From CAIWHR01 sp963816925 (GTDB lineage: Bacteria > Pseudomonadota > Gammaproteobacteria > Burkholderiales > Casimicrobiaceae): a stretch of DNA of 64,000 nucleotides. The notes below the pieces were generated by a model that made no database searches, was not told where the DNA came from, and was given only the letters and a program-made list of their open reading frames with translations. Each line of letters begins with the position of its first letter. Position 1 is the stretch's first letter. Below are positions 53,903 through 62,255 of this stretch, in pieces. The position numbers were made by a program, and so were the translations under genes. Location of the stretch: the NCBI GenBank assembly GCA_963816925.1, contig CAWFMY010000001.1, forward strand, positions 372,001 to 436,000. The letters are read 5' to 3'.

Positions 53903-54380
53903 GCGCCTTTTCCTGTTCCCAGGCGTCGAGGATGGCCCGCGCGCCGTTCGTCGCCGGATTCATCATGCCGTCGTGCCCGGGCGTCTTCGCGGTCAGCTCG
54001 ATCACGTAGCCGTTCGGGTCGCGAAAGTAGATCGAGCGGACGAAGCCATGCTCCGAAATTCCGCGCGCCTCCATGCCGCGCGCCTTGCCCTTTGCCAGCA
54101 TGGCATCGAGCACCGGGGGCTCGACTTCGAGCGCGATGTGCAGGTCGAAGTCGTGCTGCGGCTTGAACTCGAACGGCATGTCGGGCGCTTCGAAGAATGC
54201 GAGGTACGAGCCGTCGTCGAGCCGGTAGAACGTGTGCAGCACGGCGGTCTTGCGTCCGGTGATCGTCTCGCGGATGTCGAGACTGCCGGACAGCGGCAGC
54301 CCGAGGAAATCCTCGTAGAATTTCCGCGTCTCCTCCGAGTCGCGGCAGCGATACGCGTTGTGATGCAAGCCCTTGATCAT
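53889..54380 (-). CDS. VOC-superfamily (glyoxalase-like) metalloprotein
   Basis: A 163-residue protein with the paired beta-alpha-beta-beta-beta modules of the vicinal-oxygen-chelate fold. Metal-ligand candidates are His in GLHHNAYRC near residue 7, His in DLHIALEVE, and Glu in NGYVIELTA. RDPNGYVIEL is the usual closing strand, and SEETRKFYEDFLGLPL the usual first helix. It may be a dioxygenase, isomerase or glyoxalase; the GST immediately upstream (13 bp) and the CoA-lyase downstream suggest an aromatic or thiol-adduct degradation step. No signal peptide. Confidence 0.87.
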   Translation of the reverse strand: MIKGLHHNAYRCRDSEETRKFYEDFLGLPLSGSLDIRETITGRKTAVLHTFYRLDDGSYLAFFEAPDMPFEFKPQHDFDLHIALEVEPPVLDAMLAKGKARGMEARGISEHGFVRSIYFRDPNGYVIELTAKTPGHDGMMNPATNGARAILDAWEQEKAHAAG

Positions 54381-54393
54381 CGCGTGTCTCCGG

Positions 54394-55068
54394 TCAGATG
54401 CGCACGAAATCCTTGCCTTTGTTGGGATCGACGACGTATTGGTAGAACGCCTCGTTCACGCGCTTCCAGTTCTTCAGCGCCTTCATGTTGCCGAGCCAGC
54501 GCGAGATGTTCGGATAGGCGCCGTAGTCGATGGCGATGGCTTCGCCGCCGAGCGTCATCATCCCGCCGAGGTAATCGGCGATCGTGATCTCGTTGCCGCA
54601 GAGATAGTTGTTGCGTCCGATCAGGCTCTGGTCGAGCACCTTGAGCCAGCCGAGCGCCTTGTCCTTGCCGTAGGCAATGGTCCCGGCCTGCACGACATCG
54701 TCGGGCCGTTTCATGAACGGGAAGATCTGCGGATACACGAATCCGTACGAAAAGTCGCGGTAGAAGCCGGTGTTGAACCAGTCCATCCGCTCGTTCACGT
54801 GCGCCCGCTTGCGCGCATCCTTCGGGTAGGCGGGTGAGCCGACCTTGTCCGCGAGATACTTGAGAATCGACGAGCTCTCGGTCAGGCGGAAGTCGCCGTC
54901 CTCGAGCACCGGCACCTGATGGCTTGGATTGATCGCCTCGAACGGCGGCTGATACTGCGCGCCGGTGAAGAGGTCGACGATTTGCAGATCGAGATCGATG
55001 CCGGACTCGGCCGCGAACAGCACGACGGGCCGGCTCGTCGTCGACACCGGATGATAGTAAAGCTTCAT
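54394..55068 (-). CDS. glutathione S-transferase
   Basis: A 224-residue cytosolic GST. The N-terminal thioredoxin fold has MKLYYHPVSTTSRPV (Ser10/Thr region as catalytic hydroxyl candidate), HQVPVLEDGDFRLTESSSILKYL with the cis-Pro and the ES glutathione-binding pair. The C-terminal helical domain has LCGNEITIADYLGGMMTL, where ITIADY is the N-capping box. First gene of the operon running to 50682. May conjugate, isomerise or dehalogenate an intermediate of that pathway. Confidence 0.93.
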   Translation of the reverse strand: MKLYYHPVSTTSRPVVLFAAESGIDLDLQIVDLFTGAQYQPPFEAINPSHQVPVLEDGDFRLTESSSILKYLADKVGSPAYPKDARKRAHVNERMDWFNTGFYRDFSYGFVYPQIFPFMKRPDDVVQAGTIAYGKDKALGWLKVLDQSLIGRNNYLCGNEITIADYLGGMMTLGGEAIAIDYGAYPNISRWLGNMKALKNWKRVNEAFYQYVVDPNKGKDFVRI

Positions 55069-55213
55069 GTGGAGCTCCTTCCGAGGATTGACGCGCGACA
55101 GCCACGCCGGGTGCTCCGCCGCGAGCCCGCTATTCTGTCACGTTTGGAATCGGGGCGTAGACTCCGCGGGATCCGCCCGGTCCCGCGAGCGGGTCCTATG
55201 GGGAGCCGCCCTG

Positions 55214-55480
55214 AAACACGGCAACTACGGAGTCACCGCAGTGACCAGCGCTTCACCGAATTCGTCGGCGCTGGTGACACTGTCGGAGAACGCGGTGACC
55301 GGCAATGCAATAGGCATCAAGGCCGACGGTCCGAGCACTTTCGCGTACGTCGGAAGCAATCACCTGGCGAATTTCGGCACTGATTTCGTCCAGCCCAATG
55401 GCGCCTTCTTCGGCTCGTATCGCAACAACGTAGGCGTCTTCACGTCGTTCGGAACGATCTCCACCGCCGTCGGGCTTTAA
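55214..55480 (+). pseudogene. C-terminal remnant of a secreted beta-helix-like protein
   Basis: Reads HGNYGVTAVTSASPNSSALV, then TLSENAVTGNAIGIKADGPS and a tail ending FGTISTAVGL with TAA at 55480. Turn-rich repeats with N-A-V-T-G-N-x-x-G suggest beta-helix coils. Upstream bases give no start codon or signal peptide, and the GST gene begins just left on the other strand. Either a truncated relative of the beta-helix family in this window or a tiny unknown gene. Confidence 0.45.
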
Positions 55481-55518
55481 GGCGCGGGCGCTCGCGCGCG
55501 CCGCAGATGTCGTCCCGT

Positions 55519-56161
55519 TCAGTGCGACCCGACGTGCCCCGCGGGCGGCAGGCCGACCGGTCCGGCCGATGAGGCGGTCTTCGAGGCGGACGCGGCCCCG
55601 CCCGCATCATCCAGCCGCTGCACGTCGCCGTTGAGCTCGCCGCCTTCGGCGATGATGAGCTTGCCGTAGCGGATCGTGCCCGAAACGCGACCCGTGCCAT
55701 GGATCACCAGACGCGTACGCGCAGTGAGCTCGCCCAGGAATTCGCCGTGGATCTCGGCCACGTCGATCAGCGCCGTTCCCTTCAGCATTCCCGGCTTCGC
55801 GATTTCCATGGCCTTGCTGTGCACGGTCGCTTCCACGTGACCTTCGATGACAAGCGCGTCGCAGTCGGAAATCTCGACGCCCCGCAACTTGATGTTGATG
55901 CCGACAAAGAGCTTGCTGCCCGGAGGCTCGACTTTTTGCGAAGTGCGTCGCGGGCGGCACCGACACGTCCGTGGACAATGTTGGAGGTGTCGCGACCGTC
56001 GCGTGTTGCGGCAGCGCTGCGGTCGGACGCGGCGTTGCGGTGGCGGGCGTCGCCGTCCCCCGGCCGGCGCTGCCTGGCGGATCGTAAAGCGCGGGCTTCA
56101 GCGCGGACTTGTCGATGTTCTTCGCTTCGGCGAGTCGATCCCGGCGACCGAAATTCAGCAT
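55519..56161 (-). CDS. bactofilin (polymer-forming cytoskeletal protein)
   Basis: One +1 break (about 55940); corrected length is 213 residues. A long disordered N-terminus rich in Pro, Ala and Thr is followed by the bactofilin core: LFVGINIKLRGVEISDCDALVIEGHVEATVHSKAMEIAKPGMLKGTALIDVAEIHGEFLGELTARTRLVIHGTGRVSGTIRYGKLIIAEGGELNGDV. The six-residue beta-helix rungs with regularly placed hydrophobics and EIHGEFLGELT are hallmark features. Bactofilins polymerise without nucleotide and position envelope enzymes. A Gly/Ala/Pro-rich tail ends GHVGSH. Start ATG at 56161. Confidence 0.92.
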
Positions 56162-56493
56162 GGTGGCTCCTTGGCGTGGCGTGGCGACGAATGACAACGT
56201 CATTATTCGCCCCGAATGCCTCTTATGCAACATGAATCGCGGAAGATTTTTTCGCGTGAAATATCGGCCTGTCAGCGTTCGTCCTACATCGCGGTCCTAC
56301 GACAGGAACGGACGCATACCGACATCGGCTCACCGACCCCGGCGGGATGATGCAGGTGCGGAGACCCGCTTGGCATCGCGCCGGACTCAGGCTCCCTGGT
56401 CCGTCGCCGATCGGAATCCATTGCCCCGCATGCAGGATACCGATCGCGCCGACGCCGGGAGGGGCTCCGCCCTTTCGTGGAAGATGGCCCAAC
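56162..56493. other. 332-bp divergent intergenic region
   Basis: Separates bactofilin (leftward) and the receiver-domain gene (rightward). It includes a short perfect inverted repeat at 56190-56204 close to the bactofilin start. I see no convincing coding sequence; the open frames here lack ribosome-binding sites and family resemblance. Confidence 0.5.
56190..56204. promoter_or_regulatory. inverted repeat AATGAC-AAC-GTCATT
   Basis: A perfect 6-base dyad with 3-base spacer, 29 bp upstream of the bactofilin start codon, so it would overlap its promoter or 5' leader. Possible operator; short enough to occur by chance. Confidence 0.35.
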
Positions 56494-56859
56494 ATGAAGC
56501 GAATATTTCTGGTCGAGTACTCGTCGCTGGCGCGCGAGCGGATTCGTCAGTCCGTTGCCTGGCTCGAGGATTGCCAGATCGTCGGCGAATCCGACGCCGC
56601 CAACGAAGCGATCACCGAAGTCGACGACCTCGATCCGGACATCGTGATCACCGACCTCTTGCTGAAGGACGGGACGGGCGTCGATGTCGTCAAGCGGATT
56701 CGCGCGCGGCACGGACCGATGCGCCCACTCATTTTCGTCATGGCCAATCGCCCGCACCCCACCCATCGCGCCACTCTGGCGGCGGCAGGCGCAAACGGCG
56801 TGTTCGACAAGGTGCGCGAATACGGCCTGCTGATCGAAGAGTTGCGCGACGCCGCCTGA
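56494..56859 (+). CDS. stand-alone response-regulator receiver domain
   Basis: A 121-residue single receiver domain. Phospho-acceptor Asp54 in DIVITDLLLKDG and the conserved Lys106 in VFDKVREY are present. The usual N-terminal acidic pair is reduced to a single Glu8 (FLVEYSS), and the conserved Thr/Ser after strand 4 is Ala (FVMANRP), so switching may be altered. There is no output domain and no kinase gene nearby. It may act as a phosphate sink or protein-binding switch. Confidence 0.87.
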   Translation: MKRIFLVEYSSLARERIRQSVAWLEDCQIVGESDAANEAITEVDDLDPDIVITDLLLKDGTGVDVVKRIRARHGPMRPLIFVMANRPHPTHRATLAAAGANGVFDKVREYGLLIEELRDAA

Positions 56860-56887
56860 GGCGCGACACGGCGAAGCCAGGGTGCGC

Positions 56888-57284
56888 ATGGTCAACATTC
56901 CCTCCATTTCCTTTGCCGCCATGCTGGTGGCAGCAGGCTTGGTCGCGGCAGGATTACCGACGATCGGCACCGGCGTGCCGCATACCACTCGCATACCACG
57001 ACTTGGCGATCGTTCCCGCGACCGACGCGAGTGCTCTCGAGCCGTATCGCGCGGAGCAAGGAGTGGCGGAGGACACCGCGATCACGGCGAACGTGAAAGA
57101 CGCGATTGCGAACGTCGTGGGTCCCGGAGCGGCGGAGATCAACGTCGAGACGCGCGCCGCGATCGTCACGCTGAGCGGAACAGCGCCCTCCGCTGCGATC
57201 CGTGTTCTGATTCGCGAAGCGGCGTGGACCGTCGGCGGTGTCGTGGATGTCGTCGACAAGCTCGAGGTCAAGTCGACGGCCTGA
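56888..57284 (+). CDS. BON-domain exported protein
   Basis: One +1 break (about 56974); corrected length is 131 residues. Hydrophobic signal segment (FAAMLVAAGLVAAGLP), then a linker (CRIPLAYHDLAIVPATDASALEPY) and one BON domain: DTAITANVKDAIANVVGPGAAEINVETRAAIVTLSGTAPSAAIRVLIREAAWTVGGVVDVVDKLEV. BON domains bind phospholipids or other envelope components (OsmY-like). A Cys near the signal cleavage region (GTG-CRIPL) could be lipidated, but the break lies just there. It follows the receiver gene by 28 bp. Confidence 0.8.
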
Positions 57285-57292
57285 GCCGACCG

Positions 57293-57652
57293 TTACGTCC
57301 AGGGCCTGAAGCCGCGTCGCAGCAACAGGAACGATGACGGAACGGTGACGCAAAGCGCCGCCAGCATCGCCGCCGGCTTCGGAACACCCAGATAGTCGAC
57401 GACGATCGCGAGCATCCCGAGCGATAGAAGGTACATCACCGCGTAGGTTGCCACGTAGGCAAGCGCGGAGCGCGCGCCGAGCCGCGCGCGGAATACGAAT
57501 GTCGCATGCGCCCAATATCCGATGCCGAGCCCCGCGAGATACGCGGCCGTGTACGCAATTCGGTAGTCGACGACAAGGAGCAGCAGCAGGTAGATGCCGT
57601 AGCTCACCCCGGTGTTGGCGGCGCCGACGGCGACGAAGCGGGCGAAACGCAC
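57293..57652 (-). CDS. GtrA-family membrane protein
   Basis: About 119 residues with four predicted helices: VRFARFVAVGAANTGVSYGIYLLLLLVV, IAYTAAYLAGLGIGYWAHATFVF, SALAYVATYAVMYLLSLGMLAIVV and a C-terminal AAMLAALCVTVPSSFLLLRRGF. RFxxVGxxNTxxxYxxY and NF/WxxxxxxxF are GtrA hallmarks. GtrA proteins flip undecaprenyl-linked sugars or support glycosyl transfer in the inner membrane. A GTG start at 57652 is used because upstream codons overlap the preceding gene. Last gene of the glycan cassette. Confidence 0.82.
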   Translation of the reverse strand: MRFARFVAVGAANTGVSYGIYLLLLLVVDYRIAYTAAYLAGLGIGYWAHATFVFRARLGARSALAYVATYAVMYLLSLGMLAIVVDYLGVPKPAAMLAALCVTVPSSFLLLRRGFRPWT

Positions 57653-57677
57653 GGAGGCAGGGCGGCGACCGGGCGCT

Positions 57678-58604
57678 TCAGCGGCGCACGAGGCGCAGGA
57701 AAGCGTCGTAGTCCCGCACGTAGTCGGCAGGATCGTACGCGTGCGAGGCAAAGACGAGCAACGACGCATCGGCGCTATAGTCGTACTGCACGCCCCAGGT
57801 CTTCGGCGGCAGGTAGACGCCGAGCGCCGGCGTGGCGAGCAGAAACTCCTGCCGGTGCTTGCCGTCGTCGGCGATGACGCGACAGCTGCCGCTCACGCAG
57901 ACGAGAAACTGGTGGCACTTGCGATGGGCGTGCTGCCCGCGGATCTGCCGGCTCGACACCCCATGCACGACGAAAAATCGCTTGATGTCGAACGGCAGGA
58001 ATTCGCCGATTTCGCCGGCGATCAGGTTGCCGCGCAGGTCGGCGACGTCGGTCAGCGCCTGGACGAAAACGCCTTTCACGCGGGTCCTGCCGGGTGCGGC
58101 CGCCGCCGCGCGCGACGCCGGCGCGGCGACCTCCGCTCCCGCGTCGCAATAACTCACGATGCGCGCCGGATTGCCGGCGACGACCGCGTAGGGCGGCACG
58201 GACTCCACGATCACCGCGCCGGCGCCGACCATCGCGCCCCGCCCGATCGTCACGCCGGGCAGTATCGTCGCATTGGCGCCGATCGACGCGCCCTGCTTCA
58301 CCACCGTCGTCAGGAACGTTTTCGGCTTCTTCCTGCTGCGCGGGAAGTGATCGTTCGAAAACGTGACGTTCGGCCCGATGAACACGTCGTCCTCGATGCG
58401 CACGCCATCCCAGAGCTGCACGCCGCATTTCACGGTGACGCGATCGCCCACGACGACGTCGTTCTCGATGAACGTGTGGTCGCAGATGTTGCAGTCGGCG
58501 CCGATCCGGGCGCCGGGAAGAATGTGCGCGAACGCCCAGATTCGCGTGCGCGCGCCGACCTTGCGCGATTCGCAAAGCGCCTGCGGATGCACCAGTTTGG
58601 CCAC
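57678..58604 (-). CDS. bifunctional WxcM-like acyltransferase / dTDP-sugar 3,4-ketoisomerase
   Basis: A 308-residue two-domain protein. Residues 1-150 form a left-handed beta-helix (hexapeptide) acyltransferase with GARIGADCNICDHTFIENDVVVGDRVTVKCG, VFIGPNVTFSND and TILPGVTIGRGAMVGAGAVI. Residues about 170-308 are a cupin ketoisomerase of the FdtA type with GQHAHRKCHQFLVC (metal/His site 225-232) and LLATPALGVYLPPKTWG. In WxcM-like proteins the isomerase converts dTDP-4-keto-6-deoxyglucose to the 3-keto sugar, and the acyltransferase acylates the later 3-amino sugar. The aminotransferase lies two genes upstream. GTG start at 58604 after AAGGAG. Confidence 0.9.
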   Translation of the reverse strand: MAKLVHPQALCESRKVGARTRIWAFAHILPGARIGADCNICDHTFIENDVVVGDRVTVKCGVQLWDGVRIEDDVFIGPNVTFSNDHFPRSRKKPKTFLTTVVKQGASIGANATILPGVTIGRGAMVGAGAVIVESVPPYAVVAGNPARIVSYCDAGAEVAAPASRAAAAAPGRTRVKGVFVQALTDVADLRGNLIAGEIGEFLPFDIKRFFVVHGVSSRQIRGQHAHRKCHQFLVCVSGSCRVIADDGKHRQEFLLATPALGVYLPPKTWGVQYDYSADASLLVFASHAYDPADYVRDYDAFLRLVRR

Positions 58605-58609
58605 GACGC

Positions 58610-59551
58610 TTACTCCTTCCCGAACGTGTACCGCCGCTGCACGATCGCGAGCGGCCGGGCCTTGGTGTTCTCGAACGCGCGCCAGGCGTACGCGCCGACG
58701 ACCGAAAGGCCAAGCGCGTTCAGCGCGCCGAAGCCCGCGATCAGCAGCACCGTCGTCGCATAGCCCGGCTCGGAAATGATGCCCGTCACCCGCGCGACCA
58801 GCACGACCGCGCCGTAGCCCAGCGCAATCACGAGCGCGATGCAGCCGACGGCGAACAGCAGGCGGATGGGCAGGTCGGAAAACGCGAGGCTGCTGTCGAG
58901 CATGTACGTGAGCTTCTTGCCGAGCGTCCAGCCGCTCGCGCCGTGCGCGCGGGGACGCCGGCGGTAAGGCACTTCCGCGCGCCGCATGCCGATCCAGACG
59001 AGCTGCCCGACGAGGCTCGAATGCGCCTCGCTGAACGCGACCAGCTCGTCGCGCGCGCGCTGGTTGCAGCCGAACACATCGATGCCGCCTTTCGGCATTT
59101 CCGGCTGCACGAGCCGGCGATACGTCGCCCAGAACAGCGCCGAGGCCGCACGCGCGGCCAACGGGTCGTCGCGGCCTTCGCGAACGCCGCAGACGACGTC
59201 GCACGCATCCGCCTCGAGCTTGCGGAAGAACTCGATCACGAGCTCCGGAGGTTCCTGCAGGTCCGCGGCCATCACGGCGAAATAAGGCCCGCTCGCTTCG
59301 ACCAGGCCCGCGCGGATCGCCGCGAACGCGCCGAAGTTGCGCGCCATGTCGAGCACTTTCGCCGTCAGGCCCGTCGCCGGCAGCGCCTCGATCAACGCCG
59401 CCAGCGAGCGGTCCGGGCTGCCATCGACGACGAGAACCACCTCGAGCGCGCCGCCCAGCTCGCCGTCGAGGCGCACGAGCGCCGCGAGCAGATCGGGAAT
59501 CGTCGGCTCGTTCTTGAATACCGGGACTACGAGCGAGTAGCGGGTCGCCAT
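58610..59551 (-). CDS. family 2 glycosyltransferase with C-terminal membrane helices (GtrB-like)
   Basis: A 313-residue GT-A-fold enzyme. Nucleotide-binding VVLVVDGSPDRS (about 38-49), LDMARNFGAFAAIRAGLVEASG and the MAADLQEPPEL motif (Asp97) are those of the DPMS/GtrB group, which moves a sugar from a nucleotide to undecaprenyl phosphate. Two C-terminal hydrophobic helices (about 235-255 and 270-290) anchor it in the inner membrane. Start overlaps the aminotransferase end by 25 bp; the WxcM-like gene follows after 5 bp. Likely loads the amino sugar made by the neighbouring enzymes on the lipid carrier. Confidence 0.92.
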   Translation of the reverse strand: MATRYSLVVPVFKNEPTIPDLLAALVRLDGELGGALEVVLVVDGSPDRSLAALIEALPATGLTAKVLDMARNFGAFAAIRAGLVEASGPYFAVMAADLQEPPELVIEFFRKLEADACDVVCGVREGRDDPLAARAASALFWATYRRLVQPEMPKGGIDVFGCNQRARDELVAFSEAHSSLVGQLVWIGMRRAEVPYRRRPRAHGASGWTLGKKLTYMLDSSLAFSDLPIRLLFAVGCIALVIALGYGAVVLVARVTGIISEPGYATTVLLIAGFGALNALGLSVVGAYAWRAFENTKARPLAIVQRRYTFGKE

Positions 59552-60636
59552 GAATTGCAGGCCGCCGCGACGGCGGCGATCTCCGGGTCGGTGAGCTCAG
59601 GGTAGCACGGCAGCGTCAGCACTTCCGCGCACGCACGGTCGGTGCGCTCGAGGCCGGTGGCCGGCGCGTCGCCCGACCACGCGGCCTGGCCGTAATCGGG
59701 AACGGGATAATGAACGTCGGTCGCGACACCGGCCTCGGCGAGGTGCGCGCGCAGCGGGTCGCGCAATTTCGCGCGCACGACATACAGATGCGTGACATCT
59801 TCGAGAGTGGAAGGCGGCAGCACGATCGCCGGATTGGCGATTGCCTCGGCGTAACGCGACGCGATCTCGCGCCGGCGTGCATTCCAGGCATCGACGTGCG
59901 GCAGCTTGACGCGCAGCACCGCGGCCTGCAATTCGTCCATCCGCGAATTCATCCCGCCCTCGACCTCGATCCGGTACTTGCCGCGCCAGCCGTAGGTGCG
60001 GAGCTCCTTGATTTTCGCGGTCAGCGCCGCGTCGCTCGTGACGAGGGCCCCGGCATCGCCCAGCGCGCCCAGGTTCTTGGTCGGGTAGAAGCTGAAGCAG
60101 CCGATGGCGCCCCACGTTCCCGCCATTCGCGTGCCGTGCCGCGCGCCGTGCGCCTGCGCGCAGTCCTCGATCAGCGCAGCGCCGCGCGCGTTCGCGACCG
60201 CTGCGATCGCGTCGAGATCGGCGAGGCGGCCATACAGATGGGTGACGACGACGGCGCGCGTGCGCGGCGTAATCCGCCGCGCGAGCGAATCGGGATCCAT
60301 GAGGAGCGTCCCCTCGTCGATGTCGACGTAGAGCGGCGCCGCGCCGACCGCGCGTATCGCGGTGGTGGCGTAGCCGCCCGCGTTCGCGACGGTCGCCACG
60401 TCGTCGCCGGCGCCGATATCGAGCGCGCGCAATGCGAGCTCCAGCGCGTCGGTGCCGTTGGCCACCGCCACGCACGACGCCGTGCCGCAGTACGCCGCGA
60501 ACTCGCGCTCGAACGCCTCGACTTCGGGGCCGAGGATGTAGTGGCCGCGATCCTGCACGCGCGCGATCGCCGCGTCGAGCGCCGCGCGCAACGGCGCGTG
60601 ATGCCGGGACAGGTCGTTGAGGGCGATCATCGTCAT
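59527..60636 (-). CDS. DegT/DnrJ/EryC1 PLP-dependent sugar aminotransferase (FdtB-like)
   Basis: About 369 residues of fold-type I aminotransferase. PLP Lys near residue 185-187 in SFYPTKNLGALGDAGAL, the cofactor Asp in LIEDCAQAHGA, and substrate loops NGTDALELALRAL and GMNSRMDELQAAVL. It would aminate the 3-keto sugar produced by the WxcM-like isomerase to give a dTDP-3-amino-3,6-dideoxyhexose. The start at 60636 forms an ATGA overlap with the preceding membrane-protein gene; a second ATG at 60630 is possible. Its end overlaps the GT2 start. Confidence 0.92.
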   Translation of the reverse strand: MTMIALNDLSRHHAPLRAALDAAIARVQDRGHYILGPEVEAFEREFAAYCGTASCVAVANGTDALELALRALDIGAGDDVATVANAGGYATTAIRAVGAAPLYVDIDEGTLLMDPDSLARRITPRTRAVVVTHLYGRLADLDAIAAVANARGAALIEDCAQAHGARHGTRMAGTWGAIGCFSFYPTKNLGALGDAGALVTSDAALTAKIKELRTYGWRGKYRIEVEGGMNSRMDELQAAVLRVKLPHVDAWNARRREIASRYAEAIANPAIVLPPSTLEDVTHLYVVRAKLRDPLRAHLAEAGVATDVHYPVPDYGQAAWSGDAPATGLERTDRACAEVLTLPCYPELTDPEIAAVAAACNSWRPATRS

Positions 60637-62255
60637 CGAACGGCGCAACCCGCCGCGGTCAGCGCGTTCCGCCAGGCGTCATCCCAGTTGGCGAGATCGG
60701 GTTCGAGCGCCAGCGTGACGGGCACCAGCGCCCGCGTGTGCGGGCTCCAGCAAAACCAGCGGTCGGGCAAGGCGTGGGGCGGGGGCACTTTCGGCGTCAG
60801 CAGGTTCGCGGCGACATTCGCGACGGGCTCGCGGCGCAGGCGGCCAATGATATCCCGCGTGAACAGATCGGGCCAACGCGCGAGCTCGTCGCCCGTCTGC
60901 ACGATGAGCTTCGGCGCGATCGACGCCGTCTGCACGGGCGGCAGCATGAGGCCGCCCTGCGCATTGCGCCCGAAGGGGATGGCGCCGACGTGATCCGGGA
61001 CGACGACGAACGCGTAGCCATCCGGCGTCGATTCGGCCGCCACGCGCGCGAGCGCACTCGACAGGGCGCGCGTGTCGTCGCCCGCCCGGACCCATCGCGC
61101 GACCACGGATTGCGCCAGCATCCACTGGCTCCCCAGCAACACGATCGCGGCGATCCACGCCAGCGCCCGCGGGCGCCCGGCGGCGGCGAGCGGGAGCGCC
61201 GCCGCGACCAGCGCGATCGCGCCGATTGCGAGCAGCACGCGCCCGCCTTCGCCGTTGCCCGCCCACTTCCAATGCGGCAACAGCAGCGCGAACGCGGCCA
61301 GGACGGCGAACGCGATGGCGGCCAGCGCGCGGCCTTTCGCCCGCTCCGCGACGCCCGTCGCCAACGCACATAACAACAGAACGAGTCCCGACCCGGCGAA
61401 CGCCGAACGCGGCGCCGACTCGGGCAGCGCCACTGCCGCCCAGTCGAGCATCGCCGGAACGTTGGCCAGCCATTCACCGCTCAACAGTGTCGCGAGCGGC
61501 GACGATCCCGGGAAGAAGCGGAACGGGTCGCCGAACAGGAACCTGCGGAATGCAAAATACGACACGGCGATCAGCAGCCACGGCAACGCCGTGCAAAGCG
61601 CGGCAACGACGTCCCGGACGAATCCCTTGTCGCCCCGCTGCTTGTACCAGGCCAAGGCAAGGATCAGCGGCGCGCCGATCGTCGCCGACTCCTTGCTCAT
61701 GTACGAGAGCACCGTCGCGGCGAGGCTCAGCAGTCCGTAGCCGTCGCGCCAGCGGCGGCTCGCGACAAAGGCGCACGCCGCCACCAGCAGCCACAGCAGC
61801 GCCATGCCGTCGAAGCGCGCGGCGATCCACGCCGTCGCTTCCACCGCCGGCGCGAACCATGCGAAGAGCCATCCGGCCATCAGCGCCGCCGCACGCGCGC
61901 GCGGCGACGCTTCGTCCAGCAGCTGCCACGCGAGCAGCGCCACCAGCGAGGCGCATGCCGCGTGCACCAGGACATTCACCAGGTGCCAGCCGAAGGGATC
62001 GGCGCCCAGCAGGGAATTCAAGGCAAAGCTCGCCATCGTCAGCGGCCGATATTGATTGCTCGGCGGACCGACGCCGGACACGAACATTTGCGCAACGCAT
62101 TGCGCGACTCCCCGGGCGCCTTCGCAGCCCTCGAACGCGTGCAGCATGCCGAAATCGTCGCCGAGGAAACCCGTCCCCAGCACCGGCCAGTACAGCACCA
62201 GCGTCGCCAGCGCGGGCGCGCCGAGCATCAGCCATTTCGGAACGCGGAAGATCAT
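60633..62255 (-). CDS. GT-C-like polytopic membrane glycosyltransferase, copy 2
   Basis: A 540-residue inner-membrane protein with about ten or more hydrophobic helices and a soluble C-terminal domain. The first periplasmic loop has GTGFLGDDFGMLHAF, an acidic DD motif as in GT-C transferases. AYMSKES-type text (LSYMSKESATIGAPLILAL) recalls TMTC/dolichyl-mannose-dependent enzymes. It would use a lipid-linked sugar on the periplasmic face. ATGA overlap with the upstream paralogue and ATGA overlap with the aminotransferase. It shares clear similarity along its whole length with the next gene. Confidence 0.75.
   Translation of the reverse strand: MIFRVPKWLMLGAPALATLVLYWPVLGTGFLGDDFGMLHAFEGCEGARGVAQCVAQMFVSGVGPPSNQYRPLTMASFALNSLLGADPFGWHLVNVLVHAACASLVALLAWQLLDEASPRARAAALMAGWLFAWFAPAVEATAWIAARFDGMALLWLLVAACAFVASRRWRDGYGLLSLAATVLSYMSKESATIGAPLILALAWYKQRGDKGFVRDVVAALCTALPWLLIAVSYFAFRRFLFGDPFRFFPGSSPLATLLSGEWLANVPAMLDWAAVALPESAPRSAFAGSGLVLLLCALATGVAERAKGRALAAIAFAVLAAFALLLPHWKWAGNGEGGRVLLAIGAIALVAAALPLAAAGRPRALAWIAAIVLLGSQWMLAQSVVARWVRAGDDTRALSSALARVAAESTPDGYAFVVVPDHVGAIPFGRNAQGGLMLPPVQTASIAPKLIVQTGDELARWPDLFTRDIIGRLRREPVANVAANLLTPKVPPPHALPDRWFCWSPHTRALVPVTLALEPDLANWDDAWRNALTAAGCAVR

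Noticed and set aside
55481..55502. GGCGCG...CGCGCC hairpin between the beta-helix remnant and bactofilin as a terminator
   Set aside because: No T-run follows, and such short GC dyads are frequent by chance in this DNA. Not strong enough to annotate.
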